Shown piece by piece: positions 1 through 6,019 of a stretch of DNA of 64,000 bases. Position 1 is the stretch's first letter. Each line of letters begins with the position of its first letter. The notes under the pieces are model-generated. The model searched no databases. It was not told the origin of the DNA and worked only from the letters and a program-made list of their open reading frames with translations. Both the position numbers and the translations under genes were made by a program. The stretch comes from Nitrospirota bacterium (lineage in GTDB: Bacteria; Nitrospirota; Thermodesulfovibrionia; Thermodesulfovibrionales; UBA6898): assembly GCA_021825365.1 (NCBI GenBank), contig JAKAHR010000014.1, positions 1-64,000 of the forward strand. Reading direction: 5' to 3'.

Positions 1-1
1 C

Positions 2-100
2 TATATAGAGGTCTTCTACAACCGGGTCAGGCGTCACAGCTATCTGGGGCAGCTGAGCCCCTATGAGTACGAAAATCAGGCTGCCTGTGGTAGCTTATAA
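2..100 (+). CDS. IS3-family transposase OrfB, C-terminal fragment
   Basis: The open frame from the window edge reads YIEVFYNRVRRHSYLGQLSP and continues to a TAA at 98-100. The order E-FYN-R-RRHS-LG-LSP-YE is the conserved C-terminal end of the DDE (rve) integrase domain of IS3-family OrfB; the E in YIEVFYN lies beside the last catalytic acid region. The 5' part is cut by the window, so completeness and activity cannot be judged. It belongs to the element whose end is at about 126. Confidence 0.85.
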   Translation, partial: YIEVFYNRVRRHSYLGQLSPYEYENQAACGSL

Positions 101-126
101 CTGTCTACCGAATGGGGGGAACTCCA
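101..126. repeat. Terminal inverted repeat of the IS element
   Basis: The 26 bases after the transposase stop end in ...CTCCA, giving an inward-reading TGGAGTTCCCCCCATTCGG. This matches the general form of IS3-group termini (TG start, C-run, GTAGACA). The partner repeat is outside the window. Confidence 0.6.
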
Positions 127-275
127 ATTGCTTTTGGTTTTGGTAAAGTCCTGCCAGCTTCAGCCCACGCCCTGCTGAATTCATTGTCTTCCAGAGCGTT
201 TGTTGGGCTTCCATGCCCCACAAAGAGAGCTGGCATTGTTGTGCCTGTATCTGGGAAGCTGATTAAATCATCCAT
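105..275 (-). pseudogene. Extradiol dioxygenase of the DODA/YgiD (LigB) family, cut by the IS
   Basis: The minus strand from ATG at 273-275 encodes 50 residues that match the N-terminus of YgiD-type 4,5-DOPA extradiol dioxygenases: MPALFVGHGSP followed by NALEDNEFSRAW and TLPKPKAI. GHGSP carries the first metal-binding histidine of the family. Homology stops at base 126, where family members continue with a strand ending SAHW; here six IS-derived codons lead to a TAG at 105-107. About 80 percent of the normal 260-residue protein is therefore missing, including the other metal ligands. The gene follows the small membrane gene at 285-452 with a 9-bp gap on the same strand. Confidence 0.8.
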
Positions 276-284
276 ACAGATTGC

Positions 285-452
285 CTACACAAAATTTTGT
301 CCTATTTTGTATCCTGCCCATATCCCAACAACACCACCAACAACAGAAAACAACATGGAGGACACAGAAAAAGACCCAGCACCCCAAAGAGAGGGGATAA
401 AACTGCCTACAACAGAGCCTATTGCCATGCCGGTCATTGTGAACTTCTTCAT
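285..452 (-). CDS. Small glycine-rich membrane protein, 55 aa
   Basis: A 55-residue frame runs from ATG at 450-452 to TAG at 285-287. It begins MKKFTMTGMAIGSVVGSFIP and has a second hydrophobic stretch SVVGGVVGIWAGYKIG with GxxxG-like spacing. Two short membrane helices or a glycine-zipper hairpin are likely. No family is recognised. It lies just upstream of the truncated dioxygenase on the same strand, and divergent from the membrane protein at 519. No strong ribosome site is seen, but an AT-rich TATAAATAAT lies directly before the start. Confidence 0.5.
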   Translation of the reverse strand: MKKFTMTGMAIGSVVGSFIPSLWGAGSFSVSSMLFSVVGGVVGIWAGYKIGQNFV

Positions 453-518
453 GATTATTTATACCATACTGCCAGCAGGAAATATCCGGCTGATATTGCG
501 AACTGCTAATATAGAGTC

Positions 519-851
519 ATGAGCAAGAAGAAAATCTTATTGATTGTGCTGGGGATAGTGGTATTGATGTCCGTGATGAACCTGATGACCGGCACCACCA
601 TAATGGTGAACGGCAAGCAGGTCACAAGTCCTGCTGGTTATGTTGCTGCCTATGTCGGGCTGATTGTGCTGGCTGTCGTGATGGTCGTGCTGATTCCTTC
701 TTTGCTTGTCGTGGGGGTACTGTTAGCAATACTGCTGGGTTTAGTGATTTTGTTGTTCTTCCCGCTAATCCCTATGTCATTCCATCTGTTGCCAGCAATT
801 GTGTTGGCATTGATTGTCCTGATTGTCTATAGACTGGTGAGGAAGAAATAG
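519..851 (+). CDS. Small multi-pass membrane protein, 110 aa
   Basis: The protein is almost entirely hydrophobic. Three to four helices are seen: residues about 5-24, 40-62 and 66-105, with a short polar loop VNGKQVTS after the first. It ends in a basic RLVRKK tail, consistent with a cytoplasmic C-terminus. No enzymatic motif or known family is recognised. Codon use is AT-richer than in the genes after 3 kb, like the rest of this accessory stretch. It is divergent from the minus-strand gene at 285-452. Confidence 0.6.
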   Translation: MSKKKILLIVLGIVVLMSVMNLMTGTTIMVNGKQVTSPAGYVAAYVGLIVLAVVMVVLIPSLLVVGVLLAILLGLVILLFFPLIPMSFHLLPAIVLALIVLIVYRLVRKK

Positions 852-873
852 GGTGTGGCTCATATAATGAGTC

Positions 874-1014
874 ATGGGGAAGAGGTATTTTGAAGCAGAC
901 AAGAATGGGTTCCTTACGGTCTATCATTCCCTTGATGAACCCAAGGGCGGTAGGGTCTGGGGGATTTTGCAGGGTGTGTTGAGGCGTTTGACCAGAAAGA
1001 AAAGGAAGTATTGA
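874..1014 (+). CDS. Hypothetical basic protein, 46 aa
   Basis: ATG at 874 starts a 46-codon frame ending in TGA at 1012-1014. It begins MGKRYFEADKNGFLTVYHSL and ends in a very basic LRRLTRKKRKY tail. No family is recognised. It follows the membrane protein at 519-851 by 22 bp on the same strand, so co-transcription is plausible. Evidence that it is translated rests on frame and composition only. Confidence 0.3.
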   Translation: MGKRYFEADKNGFLTVYHSLDEPKGGRVWGILQGVLRRLTRKKRKY

Positions 1015-1092
1015 GGGGCTTGTAATCCAAGAGGTCGCCTAGGTACTGAATTTAGCAAACAAAAGGGATGGTTAAGGCAGGTTCAGGCGATT

Positions 1093-1245
1093 ATGGGGCT
1101 GGAGAAAGAACTGCGAAACAACCTACTTCCTGTATGCCAGCCACTCAAATGTGTGGCGTGGGGTCAGAAGGTCGACTTTGGCACTGAAAAAGGGTACAAC
1201 AGGCTACTTATTCTGGATAATTTTCGAGAGAGCGTGGATGAGTGA
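1093..1245 (+). CDS. Hypothetical short protein or remnant, 50 aa
   Basis: A 50-codon frame begins MGLEKELRNNLLPVCQPLK and ends NFRESVDE before TGA at 1243-1245. The same frame is open upstream to at least base 1042, so this may be the end of a longer decayed gene rather than a complete one. No family is recognised. It lies directly before the truncated HNH-type gene. Confidence 0.2.
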   Translation: MGLEKELRNNLLPVCQPLKCVAWGQKVDFGTEKGYNRLLILDNFRESVDE

Positions 1246-1290
1246 GGCTGCCGTGGAAATGTTCGGACTTGTCGCAGAGGATGGGATAAA

Positions 1291-1731
1291 GTGGATGGAG
1301 TAAGGAAGCTTTATGTTGCTGTGACGGACAACTCATGGTTTGAGTTTCTAGCCGCTCTGCGGCCTGATGAGGTCAATTTCTGGCAGCCAGGAGGAACAGC
1401 AACTTTCAGAGCACTGAGCCCCGGTGAATTATTCCTATTCAAGCTTCACGCTCCGGATAACTATATCGCCGGTGGAGGATTCTTCGTCAAGCACTCTCTT
1501 GTCCCTCTTTCTCTGGCATGGGAGGCATTCGGGGAAAAGAATGGCACAAGCGACTTTGCGGCGCTCAGGCAGAAGATCTTGCAGTACAGGGGTCAAGACG
1601 CCCGCTTCGAGCCCGATCCTGTCATAGGCGTCGACATCGAACAGGCAGTGCTGAGCAAAATCGAGGTGAATGAAAAGAAGTATCCCGTCGAACTGGCTAA
1701 GGACAATGCCACAAAGTACAACAAGAGATGA
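1291..1731 (+). pseudogene. HNH restriction-endonuclease-like protein, N-terminal domain only
   Basis: Residues 6-110 match the N-terminal domain of predicted HNH endonucleases (COG3440 type): LYVAVTDNSWFEFLA, VNFWQPGG, ELFLFKLHAP, GGGFFVKHS, PLSLAWEAFGEKNG. Family members continue after DPEIGC with a further PUA-like part and a C-terminal HNH nuclease of roughly 150-200 residues. Here the match ends at DPVIGVDIE and an unrelated 35-residue tail (KIEVNEKKYPVELA) runs to the stop, so the nuclease is absent. The start is GTG at 1291, behind an AGAGG at about 1275. A deletion that joined two genes is the simplest explanation. Activity is unlikely. Confidence 0.6.
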
Positions 1732-1771
1732 CACCCTTCACCATGAAATTCGTTTTCCCCCGCAACTCTGA

Positions 1772-1837
1772 CCATCGCCACGATGAAAGCCATAAGCCGT
1801 CAGCTATTAGCTGTAAGCTGAGGCACAGGTAGAGCGT
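1772..1837. repeat. 66-bp direct repeat, copy 1
   Basis: This segment is nearly identical to 2590-2655. The copies share CCATCGCCACGATGAAAGC, then TAAGCCGTCAGCTATTAGC and TGTAAGCTGAGGCA, differing at only a few positions. Each contains CAGCT-ATT-AGCTG, a small palindrome. The two copies bracket the antitoxin-like and PIN genes, 752 bp between them. Confidence 0.85.
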
Positions 1838-1935
1838 AAGCGGGTCTTGTTCCGTGCAATTCACCCAACCTCTGGCTTTGACCCTGCAGGCAAGCCTTAT
1901 CTATGAAACAGGCCGGCTGGCAGTCCCTCATGTGG

Positions 1936-1963
1936 TATAATTTTTTATCAAGAACAAGGGAGG
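1936..1963 (+). promoter_or_regulatory. -10 box and ribosome site before the antitoxin-like gene
   Basis: TATAAT lies at 1936-1941 and AAGGGAGG at 1956-1963, six bases before the ATG at 1970. No good -35 hexamer is seen at the expected distance, so the promoter call is partial, but the ribosome site is strong and fixes the start. Confidence 0.5.
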
Positions 1964-1969
1964 AATCAA

Positions 1970-2155
1970 ATGGGAGTCGCGGCAAAGAAGGTGAACCCTG
2001 AGGATTTTATTCTCTCCGCCCTTTCTCCTGAGGACCGTCTGAACGCGGCCTTTGACGTGGCTCGCGAGGCCTTCGGCAAAAGCAAGCTGACCGTGAAAGA
2101 CATCGACAATGCCGTTAAGGCCTTGAGGAGAAAGGCCTACGAAAAGAAGAAGTAG
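1970..2155 (+). CDS. Antitoxin-like small protein upstream of a PIN gene, 61 aa
   Basis: This 61-residue charged protein (start MGVAAKKVNPEDFI, end KALRRKAYEKKK) is predicted mostly helical. Its size, position directly 5' of a PIN-domain frame, and basic C-terminus fit an antitoxin of a VapBC-like module, but no DNA-binding family is recognised. The start is fixed by AAGGGAGG six bases upstream. The stop codon is immediately followed by the PIN reading frame in the +1 frame. The pair sits between two copies of a 66-bp repeat, suggesting a mobile or amplified cassette. Confidence 0.5.
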   Translation: MGVAAKKVNPEDFILSALSPEDRLNAAFDVAREAFGKSKLTVKDIDNAVKALRRKAYEKKK

Positions 2156-2156
2156 G

Positions 2157-2555
2157 GTTGTTGTAGACACTGGCGTCCTTATCTCCGCCTTTGCCTTTGG
2201 CGGTATTCCGGCTGCAGCGGTTAAGAAGGCTTTTGCCTTATCGTCCATCTGCGCTTCACCGGCTCTTCTAGGTGAATACCGGGAAGTGCCTCTGGCACTC
2301 GAAGCAGCAGGGAAGATCGATCATGTCCAGCTCAAGGCCCTCATCGCCGGTATCGCAGCCTTTGTGAGCTCAGCGCAGCTCGTCTATCCGCGGCAGAAGA
2401 TTCGCTTATGCAGGGACGCCAAGGACAACATGGTCCTGGAATGTTGTCTTGCGGCAAGGGCAGACTTGCTCATTACGGGGGATAAGGACCTCCTCGAAAT
2501 AGAGGCCCTGCCCTTTGATCTGGTTATCGTAGCACCTGGCTCATTCATAAAGTGA
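2157..2555 (+). CDS. PIN-domain protein (VapC-like toxin) without a usual start codon
   Basis: The frame encodes a full PIN fold: VVVDTGVLISAF at the N-terminus with the first acidic residue, GEYREV with the second, and CRDAKDN followed by TGDKDLL at the end, the typical metal-binding ribonuclease motifs. The frame opens at 2127 and contains no ATG, GTG or TTG before the first conserved strand; the first is GTG at 2286, which would remove a third of the domain. The preceding antitoxin-like gene ends AAG-TAG just before it. Initiation at a non-standard codon, a +1 frameshift at the stop, or gene decay are all possible. The family function is cleavage of RNA. Confidence 0.6.
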   Translation, partial: VVVDTGVLISAFAFGGIPAAAVKKAFALSSICASPALLGEYREVPLALEAAGKIDHVQLKALIAGIAAFVSSAQLVYPRQKIRLCRDAKDNMVLECCLAARADLLITGDKDLLEIEALPFDLVIVAPGSFIK

Positions 2556-2589
2556 GGCAGCTTAACCCCCTCTCCTCCCGCACCTCCGG

Positions 2590-2655
2590 CCATCGCCACG
2601 ATGAAAGCAATAAGCCGTCAGCTATTAGCTGTAAGCTGAGGCATACGTAGAGCGT
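2590..2655. repeat. 66-bp direct repeat, copy 2
   Basis: Second copy of the repeat at 1772-1837, in the same orientation, starting 35 bp after the PIN stop codon. Differences are limited to a few bases, for example GCATACG here and GCACAGG in copy 1. Confidence 0.85.
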
Positions 2656-2964
2656 CAGAAAATAAGCTCGGGGGGAAGGTATCCCAAGGGATACAAAAAA
2701 GCAGTATGTCTTCCGGGATGCCTTTCAGAAGGCCGGCAACCTCTGAGGTCTCCTTTTAGGCGGTTACGAATAAGGCTTTTCGCTCGAATCCTCTCGCCCC
2801 GACCACTGACCCTCCACCACCGGATTGCTGTCCCTGCCGGGACATCGCGGTCCCTTCCATTTCACCGCAGCGGCTGACGTTGCAATGGGTCCGGCCCTAA
2901 TGGTAATCTTGAAATATGTGTATCAGGGACCACGCCTCCACTGTCTGTTCGCCTTGCATCGCCC
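2656..2964. other. Intergenic region with a short perfect palindrome
   Basis: No gene is supported in these 309 bases. A 7-bp perfect inverted repeat GTATCCC-AA-GGGATAC lies at 2679-2694 and is followed by six A residues. It could be a regulator-binding site or a weak terminator hairpin read from the minus strand. No clear promoter for the kinase at 2965 is seen. Confidence 0.35.
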
Positions 2965-4965
2965 ATGACTGACCGGAACAAGTCAAAGGAAGAACTCCTG
3001 CAGGAACTGCGCCGGCTCCGTGAAAAAGTCGCTGACCTGGAGTCTGTCCGTGAGGACTTCGCACAGGTCGAGGACGCGATGCGGATGGCGGTCCTTTCGG
3101 CAAAAGAAGAGAAGGCGAAGACGGAGGCGTTCCTCGCGGCCATGGGAGATGCGGTCAGCATCCAGGATACCGACTACCGGGTCCTCTACCAGAACGAGGT
3201 CCATAAGAAACTGGTCGGCGTGCACACGGGGGAAATCTGCTATCGTGCATACAATAACAAGGATTCCGTCTGTGAGAACTGCCCGCTGGCCCTGTGCTTC
3301 GGTGACGGCGACATCCATATCATCGAGAAGGACGGGGCCATCGAGAAGGGCATCCTGCGCGTCGAGATCACCGCTTCACCCCTCAGGGATGAGAAGGGTG
3401 CGATCGTCGCCGGCATCGAGATCGTCAGGAACATCACCGAGCGGCGGAAGGCAGAGGAGGGGCTGCGAGCGGCAGAGGAGAAGTTCCGCTCTCTGGTGGA
3501 ACAGTCGATCACCGGCATCTACATCATACAGAACGGCAGACTCGTCTATGTAAACCCGAAATGCGCGGAGATCTTCGGCTATGCCGTGGATGAGATACTC
3601 TCCGCCCCTTCGGTGCTGGATTTCATCGCGGAGGAAGACCGGCCGCTTGTCACGGAGAACATACGCAGACGCATGAGCGGGGATGTCGGGAGTCTCCATT
3701 ATACCTTCAGGGGGCTTCGCGCGGACGGCACGGTAATCGACGTCGAGGCCCACGGCACCCAGACGGTGTATGATGGCAAACCGGCGATCATGGGGACCCT
3801 CATTGATGTCACCTCCCGCAGGAAGATGCAGGACGAGCTCTTCAGGGCGCAGAAACTCGAGTCCTTCGGGATGATGGCCGGATGCATGGCCCATCAGTTC
3901 AATAATATCCTCACCGCCCTTTCCGGCAACATCCTGCTGGCCAAGATGTACGCGAAGCCCGAATCAGAGGTCTCGGACATCCTCTGCGAGGCGGAAAAGG
4001 CGACCCTTCAGGCGGAGGGTCTCACCCGGCAGTTGCTCGCCTTTGCGAAGGACAGGACGATGACCCGGACTGCGATCTCCGTGCGGGACGTGCTCAACGA
4101 CTATTTCAGTTCCCACGCCCGGCGCGAGAACGTGCGGTATGATATCCAGGAGAGCGGGGGTCTCTGGTATCTCGACGTGGACGAGGCGCTCATCCACCAG
4201 GCGCTCGATAATATCATCGAAAATGCGGCCCAGGCAACCCCCTCCGGCGGCACGATCACCATACGTGCGGAGAACAGCGAGGTCGCCTCCGGATCGTCTC
4301 TTTCCCTGAAGGAGGGAGACTATGTGCGCCTTTCTGTTGCCGACCAGGGGCCGGGGATCGATTCAGGGAACCTCGACAGGATATTCGAACCCTTCTTCAC
4401 GACCCGGCAGGGCGGCATCGGACTAGGACTGACGAGTTCCGCATCCATTATCAGGAACCACGGCGGTCAGATAGTCGCCGACTCCACGCCGGGGGACGGC
4501 GCCACTTTCCACCTCTTCCTGCCGGCGTTACGGGCCGGAAGCGCTCCCCGGGAGGAAAAAAGGAGGAAGGCCTTTGTCGGGAAGAAACAGGTCCTCGTCA
4601 TGGACGATGAGGAGCTGATCAGGACGGTCATGGACAGGATGCTGACGCAGTGCGGCTGCGTCGCCGATTTCGCCCGCAACGGGGAAGAGATGCTGCAGCT
4701 CTACCGGAAGGCGATGGACAAGGGACGTCCGTATGACGCGGTCATCCTCGATCTCATTATCTCAGAGGGGATCGGCGGGGAGGAGGCGATGCGCAGACTG
4801 CGCGAGCTGGACCCGCGGGCCTGCGCCATTGTGACGAGCGGCTATGCGGACAAGCCCGCCATGAGGGATTTCAGGGAGTTCGGGTTCAAATTGTCCCTTG
4901 CCAAGCCCTATACCATCTCGGACCTCTGCGACGCATTGCACGAGGTCCTGGACGACAAGGGGTAG
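2965..4965 (+). CDS. Hybrid histidine kinase: two PAS domains, kinase core, receiver
   Basis: A soluble sensor kinase of 666 residues with no membrane segment. After an N-terminal coiled coil (about 5-55) come PAS 1 (60-160), with a CENCPLALC cysteine cluster, and PAS 2 (170-285). The HisKA motif MMAGCMAHQFNN carries the phospho-acceptor His310. The ATPase domain has the N box NIIENAAQA, the G1 box DQGPGID and G2 IGLGL. The C-terminal receiver has LVMDDEE and the phospho-acceptor Asp596 in VILDLI. Phosphate probably passes from His310 to its own receiver. No partner regulator lies next to it; the PAS with paired Cys also occurs in the large kinase at 7722-12887. Confidence 0.93.
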   Translation: MTDRNKSKEELLQELRRLREKVADLESVREDFAQVEDAMRMAVLSAKEEKAKTEAFLAAMGDAVSIQDTDYRVLYQNEVHKKLVGVHTGEICYRAYNNKDSVCENCPLALCFGDGDIHIIEKDGAIEKGILRVEITASPLRDEKGAIVAGIEIVRNITERRKAEEGLRAAEEKFRSLVEQSITGIYIIQNGRLVYVNPKCAEIFGYAVDEILSAPSVLDFIAEEDRPLVTENIRRRMSGDVGSLHYTFRGLRADGTVIDVEAHGTQTVYDGKPAIMGTLIDVTSRRKMQDELFRAQKLESFGMMAGCMAHQFNNILTALSGNILLAKMYAKPESEVSDILCEAEKATLQAEGLTRQLLAFAKDRTMTRTAISVRDVLNDYFSSHARRENVRYDIQESGGLWYLDVDEALIHQALDNIIENAAQATPSGGTITIRAENSEVASGSSLSLKEGDYVRLSVADQGPGIDSGNLDRIFEPFFTTRQGGIGLGLTSSASIIRNHGGQIVADSTPGDGATFHLFLPALRAGSAPREEKRRKAFVGKKQVLVMDDEELIRTVMDRMLTQCGCVADFARNGEEMLQLYRKAMDKGRPYDAVILDLIISEGIGGEEAMRRLRELDPRACAIVTSGYADKPAMRDFREFGFKLSLAKPYTISDLCDALHEVLDDKG

Positions 4966-4974
4966 GGCCGCCCC

Positions 4975-5265
4975 CTACCTGCAGGAAGCCACCTCGACCC
5001 TGCCGTGCCACTTGTGGTGTCTCGGCCTCGGCTCCCGGTGGTGCACCGTGCCTTTTGCAGAGGTGCGCTTCTTCTCGTTGTCGACAACGCCTTTGACCAT
5101 TTTGAGCATCTTGACCTGATCGTCCAGGTCCATGCCGGCGATATCGGCGCACATGCTGAAGTCCTTGCTTTTGAAGAACGCCACACTGTCATCACGGTAG
5201 CTCTCGTGCCACAGATCTTCCAGCGACTGCAGGATAATTCCTTCCACCAGACCCTTGATACCCAT
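4975..5265 (-). CDS. Hypothetical protein, 96 aa
   Basis: The start is chosen at ATG 5263-5265 because AAGGAGGCATCAT precedes it, an ideal ribosome site; the longer frame to 5334 has none. The protein begins MGIKGLVEGIILQSLEDLWH, is helical and acidic in the first 65 residues, and ends in a basic His/Arg-rich tail (HHREPRPRHHKWHG). No family is recognised. It is convergent with the kinase at 2965-4965, the two stops being only 9 bp apart. The His/Arg tail could bind nucleic acid or metal, but that is a guess. Confidence 0.6.
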   Translation of the reverse strand: MGIKGLVEGIILQSLEDLWHESYRDDSVAFFKSKDFSMCADIAGMDLDDQVKMLKMVKGVVDNEKKRTSAKGTVHHREPRPRHHKWHGRVEVASCR

Positions 5266-5350
5266 ATGATGCCTCCTTCTGCCTCTATATTCCTGAATAG
5301 GTAAAAATAGAAACCTGTCTTGTTGCTCGGCCATTATTCCGCGGCTTTCG

Positions 5351-5572
5351 TCAGGATGACGTCAGTTTGCCGATCCCGCTGCCCGCGCACGCCGAGAAGT
5401 GCGTTCCACGCGCAGTTCCCTCTTCCCCCACATAAAATCCCTGGAATACGGGACAGCGGTCGTGCTGTGTTGCATTACAGTATTCCCTGAGTTCAAGGAG
5501 GCTCGGAACATAGGGCTTCACGTGCCCCCTGCACGAAGAGATAACCCAGTCCATCAGCAGGGGGCAGCTCAT
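5351..5572 (-). CDS. Cys-rich small protein B of a tandem pair, 73 aa
   Basis: Start ATG 5570-5572 overlaps the TGA of the upstream gene (ATGA), which favours this start over the longer frame to 5617. It begins MSCPLLMDWVISSCRG. Cysteine spacing CP..(9)..C, then EYC and RCPVF, matches the protein encoded by 5569-5790, and both are exactly 73 residues, so they are probably paralogues from a duplication. The cysteines suggest metal or Fe-S binding; no named family is recognised. Translational coupling suggests the two work together. Confidence 0.6.
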   Translation of the reverse strand: MSCPLLMDWVISSCRGHVKPYVPSLLELREYCNATQHDRCPVFQGFYVGEEGTARGTHFSACAGSGIGKLTSS

Positions 5573-5790
5573 CTCCCTTCCCCCGCCATGTCCTGATGTT
5601 TCAGATAGATCGAGCATTCCCGGAAATCTCCGCCGCAGTACCGGATCGTCGCCTCTGCATACAGGCTGCTGGTGCTGGCACAGTAGCAGTTTTCGAACGG
5701 CTTATGGATATAGGGGCAGAGCACCTTTGATATGTTCTGGTCAGGCATGTCTTTCTCCGTCGTCCAGTCTCTTTCCGTAACAATCATCAT
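5569..5790 (-). CDS. Cys-rich small protein A of a tandem pair, 73 aa
   Basis: Start ATG 5788-5790 is preceded by AGGTGAG; the longer frame to 5877 starts at a TTG without a ribosome site. The core VLCPYIHKPFENCYC, then RYCGGDFRECSIYL, places cysteines as in the downstream 73-residue protein. No transmembrane segment is present. The role is unknown; small cytosolic Cys-rich proteins of this kind often bind zinc or an Fe-S cluster. The gene lies 229 bp from the NtrC-type regulator, on the same strand, and might be in its transcript. Confidence 0.6.
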   Translation of the reverse strand: MMIVTERDWTTEKDMPDQNISKVLCPYIHKPFENCYCASTSSLYAEATIRYCGGDFRECSIYLKHQDMAGEGR

Positions 5791-6019
5791 CTCACCTACC
5801 GCCTTACAGCAACGTTCCTTCCCCGAAGCGGGGTCATCACAGCCCTCAATAATCAAGAAGCATGCCGGAGGGGACAAGAAAGGGCTATATTTTATTTGTC
5901 TTTAATATCAGATAGTTAAAAGGGATGGGCGGATGATCACATCGACGTCGGCATGAAGGCGGGTGTGGCATGGGGCAGGAGCTATCGCCCCACTAGTGTG
6001 GCGCGCCACGGGTTATTCT

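Larger units (their letters stand above)
1..126 (+). mobile_element. Right end of an IS3-family insertion sequence (partial)
   Basis: The window opens inside an insertion sequence. Bases 2-100 encode the last 32 residues of an IS3-type OrfB integrase, and read inward from base 126 the end is TGGAGTTCCCCCCATTCGG, the TG-starting, C-rich terminus typical of the IS3/IS150 group. The outer boundary at 126 is set independently: the dioxygenase homology on the other strand stops exactly there. The left end and any target duplication lie outside the window. Confidence 0.75.

Noticed and set aside
112-522. 136-aa plus-strand frame across 112-522
   Set aside because: It is antisense to the IS end, the truncated dioxygenase and the 55-aa membrane gene, which have clear homology or composition on the minus strand.
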